From JAGPCK01 sp964535575 (GTDB taxonomy: Bacteria; Bacteroidota; Bacteroidia; UKL13-3), in assembly GCA_964535575.1 (NCBI GenBank), contig CAZHTC010000001.1, forward strand, positions 659,716 to 723,715: a stretch of 64,000 nt of DNA. The letters run 5' to 3'. This document shows, one piece after another, positions 25,032 to 33,026 of this stretch (position 1 is the stretch's first letter; the number at the start of each line of letters is the position of its first letter). The notes beneath the pieces are model-generated. The model had not been told where the DNA came from. It was given only the letters and a program-made list of their open reading frames with translations, and made no database searches. The translations under genes were made by a program, and so were the position numbers.

Positions 25032-26034
25032 CGGACACCTGAGCCGGGCAAGGGAAATCATCCCTCACCTGCAACAATACGGAAATCTTGATTTACTGGT
25101 AAGCGGTACACAGGCCGATGTGAATCTGCCTTATTTGGTAAAATATAAAAAGCGGGGTGTGAGTTTTACTTTTGGCAAACGCGGTGAAGTCGATATGTTT
25201 GACACCGTTAAACAATTAAGACCCTTTACCTTTTTGAAAGACATTTTTTCGTTTCCGGTTGAATCATATGATGTGGTAATAAATGATTTTGAGCCGGTAT
25301 CGGCATGGGCTTGCCGCCTAAAGAGAAAACCATGCATTGCCCTCAGCCACCAGTCGGCTTATTTAAGCAAAAAAGTACCACGTCCGGTTAAAAAGGATCT
25401 TTTTGCTGAGGGCATATTTAAAAGTTATGCTCCGTGCACAAGAGCTATCGGTTTTCACTTCAGCCGATTCGATGGGTTTATACATACGCCTGTCATTCGC
25501 AGTGAAATTCGTGAACAGGAAGTAACTAACCGCGGACACATTACTGTTTACCTTCCTGCACACAGCGACACCTTGATTGTTAAAACCCTGAATCGCATCA
25601 GCGATATCAGGTGGGAAGTTTTTTCCAAACACAGTAAGCAAAGCTATAGGACACAAAATGTTTTTGTATCTCCGATAAATAATGAGGCTTTTACCCGGAG
25701 CCTTGTTTCATCCGGTGGGTTACTTACGGCAGGTGGGTTTGAGGGGCCGGCAGAAGCGATTTTTCTGGGGAAAAAAGTGTTGTCAGTACCCATGTCAGGT
25801 CAGTATGAACAGTTGTGCAATGCAGAGGCAATGAAGCATATTGGAGTAACTGTAGTAAATAAGATCGATCAAACCTTTGCGCACCGGCTTCAGGTGTGGG
25901 CTGAAAGCCAAAAGCCTGTTTTAATAAATTATCCTGATGAAACAGGAGAAATCATAGAGCATCTTATCAAAGAATACAATGAACAACCGGATTTTATGGA
26001 GCAACCTTTTCCGTCATTGCACGCCCTTGGTTAG
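24997..26034 (+). CDS. Glycosyltransferase of the MJ1255/TIGR00661 type (GT-B fold)
   Basis: 345 aa. N-terminal acceptor domain begins MNILYAIQATGNGHLSRAREI, the glycine-rich turn typical of GT-B enzymes related to MurG; the C-terminal donor site is visible in GGLLTAGGFEGPAEAIFLGKKVLSVPMSGQYEQLCNA (~residues 240-275), with Glu and Gln residues that usually contact the nucleotide sugar. Sugar and acceptor are unknown. It overlaps the metallophosphatase by 35 bp and is convergent with the next gene at 3 bp. Confidence 0.82.
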   Translation: MNILYAIQATGNGHLSRAREIIPHLQQYGNLDLLVSGTQADVNLPYLVKYKKRGVSFTFGKRGEVDMFDTVKQLRPFTFLKDIFSFPVESYDVVINDFEPVSAWACRLKRKPCIALSHQSAYLSKKVPRPVKKDLFAEGIFKSYAPCTRAIGFHFSRFDGFIHTPVIRSEIREQEVTNRGHITVYLPAHSDTLIVKTLNRISDIRWEVFSKHSKQSYRTQNVFVSPINNEAFTRSLVSSGGLLTAGGFEGPAEAIFLGKKVLSVPMSGQYEQLCNAEAMKHIGVTVVNKIDQTFAHRLQVWAESQKPVLINYPDETGEIIEHLIKEYNEQPDFMEQPFPSLHALG

Positions 26035-26037
26035 CAA

Positions 26038-28002
26038 TTAACAGGCGCGGCCCAACTTGTAAAGGCTTTTAATAATGATGTTCAGGTCCCGTTCAACCGA
26101 ATACTCTTTGGCATACATAAAGTTGAGTTTTTCGGTAGTAACTGCATCAATATGGGTGTTTTTTAATTCATCGAGGGGTGAGAGAATACCTGATTTTATT
26201 TTAGGTAGTTTGGGCTCAGCTCCCGCGTTTGCATAACCCACCCAGGTGCTTTTTCCGAGTAGCACATGCAGCAGATTTCGTAAATAATGCACCGGATTAT
26301 TAAATAGAATAAGTACCGGAGAAAAACCTATGAAAAGCAGGCTAAGTACAATATCAAGTATCCGTTTGCTTCGTAAGGATTGTTCTTTATTTAAAGATAA
26401 ACTGATATCAATGGAGTAAAAATCTCCTGGAGCGTCTTTTGAATCGCTGCCTATTATGAACAGACTTTCCTCGGGAACTATTTTAAAATGCACTTCCTGC
26501 TGTCTGATGGATGTCATCCATCCAATAATGCGGTGTGCAGGTAAATTTTTTGAGCAGAAAATAATTTCATCTACATGAAAAATGCTGATGATTTCATTTA
26601 ATTCATTCACGTTGCCGAGGTAAAAATTGTTGTTGAGCGGTTTTTCCTCAATACCCGCAAAGCCCACAAACCTGGTGCGGGCACCCGAGCGTTCCAGTAA
26701 ACTCAATACCCGGTCGGCTTCTTCTCCATCGCCCACAATAATGGTTTTGCGGGTATGACTCTCTCCAAAATTTAAACTTTTAAACCGGATAAAATGGATA
26801 AGTGTGCGGTAAAAGGTGAGTGCAAAAGCAGCCCATCCTGTTCCCAGTAAAATAAGTGCGCGGGAGTTGCGCATATTTTCTGGCAGAAAAGCGTACAGAA
26901 AAGCAATGACAATGGTACCCGAAAAAATGCCCCTGAGTATTTTTTGAGGGGTATTTTCTTTGCCATACACCCCGTGCAGGTAGCAGCTGAATAACCAAAT
27001 GAGGGCATAAGCCGGCACATAATAAATCATGAGCTCGGGGCCATATTCACCTCCCTGAACATAGCGGTGGTTTCGCTCCCAGTACTCTTTTATATAATAC
27101 ATTCCGGCTGTAATCAGTGAGGCATCAAGCAGGGGTATGGCAATGGCTTTTGCAAAACGGGAACACAACGCAAAGGCCGCCCTCAGATAAATGGCAATAT
27201 GAATAAGAAAACTGAAAGAAGAAGCCAGCGAGCGCGAGTAATGTTTACGTGCAAAAATGACCATTGCGTTGTAAAACACAAACACGTAGTTTACGCTGGT
27301 TTTTTTAGTACTCTCCCCTTTGTAATGGATAATAGTGGTTTCGGGAAAGTAGTAATTTTTATATCCGGCTTTGGTGATGCGGTACGACAGGTCGATGTCT
27401 TCTCCGTACATAAAAAAAGTTTCGTCAAGCAATCCGGTTTCGTCAAGTGCTTTTTTTCGAAGCATCATAAATGCTCCTGCCAGTACTTCTACGGCATGGG
27501 TTTCATTTTCGCTCAGGTAACCCAAATGGTACCTCCCGAATTTGTGCGAGCGGGGAAACAGTTTTGATAACCCGAATATTTTATAAAAAGCTACTTCCGG
27601 GGTAGGTAATCCGCGTTTTGATTCAGGCAAAAAGTTTCCTTTTCCGTCAATCATTTTTACACCCACTGCCCCAGCATCGGGGGTGCGGTCCATAAAGGCA
27701 ATTACTTTTTTAAACGTGTCCTCTTCTACAACCGTATCGGGGTTGAGCAACAACACATACTGCCCTTCCGACTGAAGAATAGCCTGATTGTTTGCCTTTG
27801 AAAATCCAAGATTTTCCCGGTTGGCAATGAGGTTTACCTCCGGAAATTTTTGCTGCACCATTTCCACCGAACCATCTACCGAACGGTTATCAACCACCCA
27901 TACCTCTGCATCAATTCCCGCACATGCCTTGCGTACCGAGTGCAGGGCCTGTTCCAGGAAATGCTTCACATTATAGTTGACAATAATTACGGAAAGTTTC
28001 AT
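26038..28002 (-). CDS. Glycosyltransferase family 2 fused to a polyprenyl-phosphate sugar transferase-like membrane domain
   Basis: 654 aa from ATG 28002, supported by a -7 box at 28016-28023. Residues 1-240: GT2 domain (MKLSVIIVNYNVKHFL, NLGFSKANNQAI, LLLNPDTV with a metal-binding DxD-like Asp, YGEDIDLSYRITKAGY). Residues ~265-400: four or five membrane helices, ~400-510: CoA-binding-like Rossmann domain (TIIVGDGEEADRVL), ~525-654: remnant of the bacterial sugar transferase domain (RSKRILDIVLSLLFI) that lacks its usual KFRTM-type catalytic motif. It resembles rhamnosyl/galactosyltransferases of surface polysaccharide synthesis. See findings for the truncated end. Confidence 0.85.
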   Translation of the reverse strand: MKLSVIIVNYNVKHFLEQALHSVRKACAGIDAEVWVVDNRSVDGSVEMVQQKFPEVNLIANRENLGFSKANNQAILQSEGQYVLLLNPDTVVEEDTFKKVIAFMDRTPDAGAVGVKMIDGKGNFLPESKRGLPTPEVAFYKIFGLSKLFPRSHKFGRYHLGYLSENETHAVEVLAGAFMMLRKKALDETGLLDETFFMYGEDIDLSYRITKAGYKNYYFPETTIIHYKGESTKKTSVNYVFVFYNAMVIFARKHYSRSLASSFSFLIHIAIYLRAAFALCSRFAKAIAIPLLDASLITAGMYYIKEYWERNHRYVQGGEYGPELMIYYVPAYALIWLFSCYLHGVYGKENTPQKILRGIFSGTIVIAFLYAFLPENMRNSRALILLGTGWAAFALTFYRTLIHFIRFKSLNFGESHTRKTIIVGDGEEADRVLSLLERSGARTRFVGFAGIEEKPLNNNFYLGNVNELNEIISIFHVDEIIFCSKNLPAHRIIGWMTSIRQQEVHFKIVPEESLFIIGSDSKDAPGDFYSIDISLSLNKEQSLRSKRILDIVLSLLFIGFSPVLILFNNPVHYLRNLLHVLLGKSTWVGYANAGAEPKLPKIKSGILSPLDELKNTHIDAVTTEKLNFMYAKEYSVERDLNIIIKSLYKLGRAC

Positions 28003-28015
28003 GGGTGTGTAAAAA

Positions 28016-28023
28016 CAAAAATA
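28016..28023 (-). promoter_or_regulatory. -7 promoter box for the GT2 fusion gene
   Basis: TATTTTTG on the minus strand, 14 bases before ATG 28002; it excludes the in-frame upstream start. Confidence 0.55.
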
Positions 28024-28045
28024 CAATAAAATAAAGTAAGCTTTG

Positions 28046-28651
28046 TTATCCTTTGTAAGGGATGCGGTTTTGTATAGACCGACCCAGAGTTACCTCATCG
28101 GCATATTCCAGCTCTCCGCCCACAGATATGCCTCGGGAAATGGTGGTAATATGCACCGCCAAATCGCGCAGTTTTTTAGAAAGGTAAAACGTGGTGGTGT
28201 CTCCTTCCATGGTGGCACTAAGAGCTACCAGCACTTCTTTTATTCCTTCTTCTTTAATACGGCTTATTAAATGTTCGATATTTAAAAGTTCGGGACCCAC
28301 TCCATCCATCGGTGAAATTAATCCACCCAATACAAAGTAAAGTCCATTGAATTGAGACGTGTTTTCGATAGCCATCACATCGCGCAGGTCTTCCACCACA
28401 CAAATAATTTCATTGTTTCTGCGGGGGTTATTGCAAATGGAACAAACCTCCCCGTCAGATACGTTGTGGCAACGGATACAAAATTTTATTTCGCTGCGCA
28501 GTTGCTCCATCGCATTTGCCATCCTGCTCACCGATGATACATCCTGTTTTAGCAGGTAAAGCACCATGCGCAGTGCCGATTTTTTGCCCACTCCCGGAAA
28601 ACGGGACAATTCATTTACAGCCTGTTCAATTAATTGTGAAGGAAAATTCAT
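28046..28651 (-). CDS. recR: Recombination protein RecR
   Basis: 201 aa from ATG 28651; a longer open frame upstream crosses a promoter box and was rejected. Helix-hairpin-helix LSRFPGVGKKSALRMVLYLL (residues ~13-32), a four-Cys zinc finger CIRCHNVSDGEVCSIC (~57-72), and the Toprim domain CVVEDLRDVMAIE ... LSATMEGDTTTFYL (~82-180). RecR acts with RecO and RecF to load RecA at gaps. Single gene, divergent from the histidine kinase. Confidence 0.96.
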   Translation of the reverse strand: MNFPSQLIEQAVNELSRFPGVGKKSALRMVLYLLKQDVSSVSRMANAMEQLRSEIKFCIRCHNVSDGEVCSICNNPRRNNEIICVVEDLRDVMAIENTSQFNGLYFVLGGLISPMDGVGPELLNIEHLISRIKEEGIKEVLVALSATMEGDTTTFYLSKKLRDLAVHITTISRGISVGGELEYADEVTLGRSIQNRIPYKG

Positions 28652-28655
28652 TGCA

Positions 28656-28663
28656 CAAATATA
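28656..28663 (-). promoter_or_regulatory. -7 promoter box for recR
   Basis: TATATTTG on the minus strand, ending only 5 bases before ATG 28651. Transcription should begin at or next to the A of the start codon, implying a leaderless message. Confidence 0.5.
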
Positions 28664-28769
28664 CTGGAGGCCACCACAAAAAAGCCCTTTTTTTGCCGGG
28701 GTTTCCAAAACCACAAATAATTGGTTTGTTTTCTTTTGCTTATATTGCCTGCGGATTCTACCCACTCCT

Positions 28770-30857
28770 ATGCCTTATTGCTGCAAAGCTATACGCCTTT
28801 TTTTCGTTGTCAGCTGGTTGATACTCCTTACGGGTGTGTCGTGCAACGAGCCTGTAAAAAAGAACGATCTGGAATTGCTTAATCTGGTAGCTACCAACGA
28901 AACCGTTACTACCCTCGAGGCAATATATGACCGGCATGGGTTGGCTGCTGCCGAGTATTACCTTGATACCGCCTTTCATGCAAAAGAAAATAAATCCACG
29001 TTAAACTTTTACCGCTATTACTATCACAAAGCGTATGCGCTAAATCACTTTGCCCACGATTACAATGCCGCTTTAGAATATATTTCTATACTGATAGACC
29101 GGCTGGAGACAGAAAAAATATTTGATGCGCTTACTGCCGAATCATACTTTGTAAAAGGCGACACTTATATTCTCCTCAAAAATTTTCCGCAGGCATACCG
29201 CTACTATTCCGTTGGGATAAAACTATGTCAGATGATGGATGACAAGGTTGCCAAAAGCCGGCAGTTTGACCGCTTTGGTTTGGTGCTGTACCGGCAAAAG
29301 TATTACAAAGAGGCCCGTAAATATTTTTCAGAAGCTTATGCCGAAATTTCCAAAGAAGACACCTCCTTTATTCCTGTATTAAAAAAGCAGGAGCTGCTGG
29401 ATAATATTGCGCTGTGCTATACCAACGAAGGAAGCCTTGACTCGGCTATGTTGTTTTACGACAGTGCACTGGCAGAAATAAAAAATTTCGGAAACCGTGA
29501 AGACCTTCCCTTAAAAACAAAACGCGGAGCCGAAGGGGTGGTGCTGGGCAATATGGCTAAGGTTTATTGGCTTAGGGGTGATGCCGAAAAGGCTATTGCG
29601 TTGTACAGGCAAAGTATTGTATTAACTCTGAGCAGTATTAAACAAAAAGAAGATGCCAGCTATTCGCTAATGCATCTGGCAGATATTTACCTTACGCAGC
29701 AAAACATTCATGAAGCCGACAAAATCATTGATACGCTGGAGGCAATTGTAAAAAGTTCACAAAATCAGGGGATGGAGCCTTCTTTCAAAAAGCATATGTT
29801 TCGCTTAAAACGCGAATCGGCTATGCTGAAGAAGGATTGGGAAAATGCTGCAAAATATGCCGATGAACACCTGGAAATTCTGATGGAAGAAGGAGCGGGA
29901 AATGAAAAACGCGACTCCGATATCAATGATGTGCTTACCAGTTTTGAAAAAGAACAACAAATGCTGAATCTGGTAAAGGAAAACCGGTTTAATAAAAACA
30001 TTAATACCCTTATCGGAGTACTCTTTTTGCTTTCGGTAATTATTGTGTTTGTGGTGTTTTTCAGCTGGCGAAACGCAAGACACCGTACAGCCGAACTGGA
30101 GATCCTTAACAAACGCATTGAAGACCAGAAATTGCAATTAGAAGAGAATAATGCCACCCTGCTGGAACTGAATCAGGAGAAGGATAAAATTTTGAGTATT
30201 GCCGCTCACGATTTGCGCAACCCCGTATCGGCAGTAAAAAGCATTACCCAGCTTATTGAAAGTGAAGAGGCAGTTAAAAACAGCCAGGAAGTAAAAACAC
30301 TATTGGGATTAATGAACAAGGCCAGCGACAGTGCCATGGAATTAATCAACGAAATTTTAATTCTTGCCAAGTTAAAATCTGCTGCGGATAATAAAATGGA
30401 ACCCATAAGCACCAATGATTTTTTAAAGGTAACAACCGACCTGCTGAAAAGCCGTGCCGATGAAAAAGAAATAGAATTAGTGTTGCTTCCCTCTATGCCC
30501 GATGTGGATATTTCCATTGACGAAGAACGTTTCAGGCGTGCTGTGAGTAACCTCCTGGTAAATGCCATTAAGTTCAGTTATAAGGGATCGAAAATTTGGA
30601 TTGGCGCTTCGGTGTTGGCCGACAGAGTGCATATTTACATTAAAGACCAGGGAATAGGAATTCCCGAAAAAATACGGGGACTGGTATTTGATACATTCAG
30701 CGCGGCCAAACGACCCGGCACATCAGATGAGCCCGCTTATGGACTGGGGCTTTCCATTGTAAAACAAATTGTGGGCGAACATAACGGCTCGATTTGGTTT
30801 GACAGCGAGGAAGGAAAAGGAACTACATTCTATATTGCGATTCCGGCCTGTATGTAG
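28770..30857 (+). CDS. TPR-containing sensor histidine kinase with lipoprotein-like N-terminus
   Basis: 695 aa from ATG 28770. The N-terminus ends in LLTGVSC, a lipobox. Residues ~30-390 are helical TPR-like repeats (AYRYYSVGIKLCQMM, YYKEARKYFSEAYAEI, AEKAIALYRQSIVL). One membrane helix at ~410-433 (LIGVLFLLSVIIVFVVFF), a coiled coil, HisKA with the H-box IAAHDLRNPVSAVKS (~478), and HATPase_c with N-box LLVNAIKFSY, DQGIGIPE and GLGLSIVKQI. A sensor kinase of the two-component type with TPRs on the periplasmic side. No response regulator gene is adjacent, so the partner is elsewhere. Confidence 0.88.
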   Translation: MPYCCKAIRLFFVVSWLILLTGVSCNEPVKKNDLELLNLVATNETVTTLEAIYDRHGLAAAEYYLDTAFHAKENKSTLNFYRYYYHKAYALNHFAHDYNAALEYISILIDRLETEKIFDALTAESYFVKGDTYILLKNFPQAYRYYSVGIKLCQMMDDKVAKSRQFDRFGLVLYRQKYYKEARKYFSEAYAEISKEDTSFIPVLKKQELLDNIALCYTNEGSLDSAMLFYDSALAEIKNFGNREDLPLKTKRGAEGVVLGNMAKVYWLRGDAEKAIALYRQSIVLTLSSIKQKEDASYSLMHLADIYLTQQNIHEADKIIDTLEAIVKSSQNQGMEPSFKKHMFRLKRESAMLKKDWENAAKYADEHLEILMEEGAGNEKRDSDINDVLTSFEKEQQMLNLVKENRFNKNINTLIGVLFLLSVIIVFVVFFSWRNARHRTAELEILNKRIEDQKLQLEENNATLLELNQEKDKILSIAAHDLRNPVSAVKSITQLIESEEAVKNSQEVKTLLGLMNKASDSAMELINEILILAKLKSAADNKMEPISTNDFLKVTTDLLKSRADEKEIELVLLPSMPDVDISIDEERFRRAVSNLLVNAIKFSYKGSKIWIGASVLADRVHIYIKDQGIGIPEKIRGLVFDTFSAAKRPGTSDEPAYGLGLSIVKQIVGEHNGSIWFDSEEGKGTTFYIAIPACM

Positions 30858-30859
30858 CG

Positions 30860-31882
30860 CTAACGTGAAAACCAGCGATTGATGCGCACTTCTACATTTG
30901 CCCTTATGTCAAGATAAAACAGGTTGTAATCTCCCACATGGTAATTTTTTATTTTGCCATACCTGCGCACCGTGGCCTCGGGGGCATACACCCATAGAAT
31001 TCCCATTGCCGGATTTACCTGTGCCTGCACTGTTCCATAATAAGCTTCGGTTAGGTTTTTATGTGCCCCGCCCTTATGCTCGGCAGCGTTTGTTAGCAAA
31101 GTATCCCGTCTCCAGCTTATGGGATTTACACAGGTTATTTTACCCGGTACCATTGCAGTAAAACCATCCGAGTATCCGTGCTTATAAGACCTCCATGTAA
31201 CATAACAATTGGTTTGCTTGGCCGAATCTCCCGGTGGAATATATTTAAACTCGGTTTCCCTCACCGGCCACCCTACCAAATAGGCACAAATTAATTTTTG
31301 CTGAAGCGGAGTGCCATCAAAAAACTCCTGAATCAGTTTGATGGCATGAATGGTTCCCTGACTATGCGAAGCAATAATGATCGGTTTGCCCTGATTAAAG
31401 TGTTTCATGTAATATAAAAATGCCGACCGCACATCGGCATAAGCCAGATTTAAGGCACTGTCTTTTTTGGGGTTTTCCTTCAGAATAAATGCTTTTAAGT
31501 GTGCCTGCCTGTATCGCGGGGCAAATATTCTACATTGGGTATTAAATGCTGAAGCCTGATTAAATATGGAACCCAAATCGGTTTTGGCATTTAGTTCTGC
31601 ATCGTCTAAAGAAGCGTTCCAGGGGGCCCGATAAAAATGAGAGGTAAAACTGGTGGGGTGAATAAAAAATACATCGACTGACGAATCAATTTTTCCACAT
31701 GTTACAAAACCCGGAATGGAATCGGAGAAATCCTTTTTCCAGGGGTGTGCCGCCCAGTCTGAAAGGTTACTGTAATCCGGAGGCCTAAGGCGTACCGGGT
31801 GTTTTATCCCACTACCTGCCTGTGCAGGCAACAATGCCGTTAACAGCAAAAAGAAAAAAACAACTATGCCGGCCTTTTTCAA
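30860..31882 (-). CDS. DUF3089 alpha/beta hydrolase, secreted
   Basis: 340 aa from TTG 31882, which gives a signal peptide reading [M]KKAGIVVFFFLLLTALLPAQAG. An ATG nine codons upstream (31907-31909) directly abuts a perfect -7 promoter box at 31910-31917, so it would lie before or at the transcript start and is unlikely to be used; an AAAGGA sequence precedes the TTG. DUF3089 features: VDVFFIHPTSF (~residue 70), nucleophile elbow ASHSQGT (~190), VGWPVRE. A serine esterase/lipase-like enzyme of unknown substrate. Convergent with the kinase gene (2-base gap). Confidence 0.8.
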   Translation of the reverse strand: MKKAGIVVFFFLLLTALLPAQAGSGIKHPVRLRPPDYSNLSDWAAHPWKKDFSDSIPGFVTCGKIDSSVDVFFIHPTSFTSHFYRAPWNASLDDAELNAKTDLGSIFNQASAFNTQCRIFAPRYRQAHLKAFILKENPKKDSALNLAYADVRSAFLYYMKHFNQGKPIIIASHSQGTIHAIKLIQEFFDGTPLQQKLICAYLVGWPVRETEFKYIPPGDSAKQTNCYVTWRSYKHGYSDGFTAMVPGKITCVNPISWRRDTLLTNAAEHKGGAHKNLTEAYYGTVQAQVNPAMGILWVYAPEATVRRYGKIKNYHVGDYNLFYLDIRANVEVRINRWFSR

Positions 31883-31909
31883 AATGGTGCAATATCCTTT
31901 ATGCGGCAT

Positions 31910-31917
31910 CAAATGTA
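31910..31917 (-). promoter_or_regulatory. -7 promoter box for the DUF3089 gene
   Basis: TACATTTG on the minus strand, with TTG at 31940-31942 (22-base spacer). It touches the conventional ATG and is what decides for the downstream TTG start. Confidence 0.5.
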
Positions 31918-31943
31918 CTTAATTGAACCCGCATGGAACCAAT

Positions 31944-31978
31944 AAAAAAACGGGACGAAGTTTAACCCTGTCCCGTTT
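31944..31978 (-). terminator. Intrinsic terminator of the coiled-coil gene
   Basis: Nine-base arms AAACGGGAC / GTCCCGTTT (31948-31956, 31970-31978) with a 13-base loop; on the minus strand the stem is followed by seven T. It lies 24 bases after the stop at 32002 and overlaps the -33 area of the next gene. Confidence 0.8.
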
Positions 31979-32001
31979 CAATATTTTTGGTTCCGGCTGC
32001 T

Positions 32002-32949
32002 TTATTTCAGCATAATCGTTGATTTAGTCATCAGGCTAAGGTCGTCATACAACTCAACCGTGTAATCGCCTTTTTGCAACTGGTCCTGGGTGCGATCCCA
32101 GTACACACACATATCTACGCTTTTGTTGTCGTACTGATATTGTTTTTTCTCACTGTACACTGTGGCTTTATCGCGGTAAATAAATGTATTGCTCACATTC
32201 GATGCCATTACTGATTTATCGGGACCGAGCACACGCACGTAAATATTACGAGGGCCTTTGTCAACAATAAGGTTTTGTAAAATGGTAAAGCATATTCTGA
32301 ATTTTTGAGCGCTCTTTGATTTGGTAGTCACCTTTTCTTTACTTCCTTTTATTGAAACTGCATCTACCTTTATGTTAGCAGCCATCATTTGCGAACCAAG
32401 TTTTACTTTCTCGGCCAGAATTCCTTTTTCTTTGGTAGCCGACTCTGCTTTTAAATTGGCGTCTGTTAACGAAGAGCCTAATTCGGCATTTTTGGTAGCC
32501 AGCTCGGCATTTTTAGCTTTCAACTCCTCCATTTGCGTCAGGTAGTTGTCGCGTTCCTCTTTCAGTTTGGTTATTTCGGCTTTTGCTTTGGTAAAGCTTC
32601 CACCGTCACCGCTTCCGCCACGGGCAATAAGCTGACGGATGTAAACAATTTTGGTGCGTAATTCTTCATCCTTCACATCTACCAGACTATCCAGTTCACT
32701 GTTCTCCTGTTGCAGAGTAAGAAGTTCGGCTTCCAGGCGGTCAACCTCTCCGGTAAGTGAATCTTTTTCATGTTTCACCATTTCAATGCTGCGCGTGGTT
32801 TGCTCCATCTCTTCGGTTTTGCTTTGCAGCTTTTGAAAAAGCACAATGTTAGAGGCAAATAATGCCACCACCACCACCGATATGATAATTTTCTTTATCG
32901 GGTTTGGTTTGTCTTCTAAAAGATGATCAATTTGTTTGTTCGTTGCCAT
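32002..32949 (-). CDS. Membrane-anchored coiled-coil protein
   Basis: 315 aa. Short cytoplasmic N-terminus, one membrane helix (~residues 19-40, KKIIISVVVVALFASNIVLF), a long coiled coil (~42-190, heptads rich in Glu, Lys, Leu and repeated AELATKNAELGS), then a C-terminal beta domain (~205-315, FRICFTILQNLIVDKGPRNIYVRV, YTVELYDD). Homologues are widespread in Bacteroidota as uncharacterised proteins. The C-terminal domain probably faces the periplasm. Single gene with good promoter and terminator. Confidence 0.75.
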   Translation of the reverse strand: MATNKQIDHLLEDKPNPIKKIIISVVVVALFASNIVLFQKLQSKTEEMEQTTRSIEMVKHEKDSLTGEVDRLEAELLTLQQENSELDSLVDVKDEELRTKIVYIRQLIARGGSGDGGSFTKAKAEITKLKEERDNYLTQMEELKAKNAELATKNAELGSSLTDANLKAESATKEKGILAEKVKLGSQMMAANIKVDAVSIKGSKEKVTTKSKSAQKFRICFTILQNLIVDKGPRNIYVRVLGPDKSVMASNVSNTFIYRDKATVYSEKKQYQYDNKSVDMCVYWDRTQDQLQKGDYTVELYDDLSLMTKSTIMLK

Positions 32950-32969
32950 AAGTAGTAGTAGAATGGAAT

Positions 32970-32999
32970 CGAAAGTAGCGGATTGAATAATATTTTCAA
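32970..32999 (-). promoter_or_regulatory. Promoter of the coiled-coil gene
   Basis: On the minus strand TTG (32997-32999), exactly 19 bases, then TACTTTCG (32970-32977, one mismatch from TAnnTTTG), 21 bases before ATG 32949. Confidence 0.55.
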
Positions 33000-33026
33000 A
33001 ATTTTGTTTAACAAAAAGAAGTCAAT

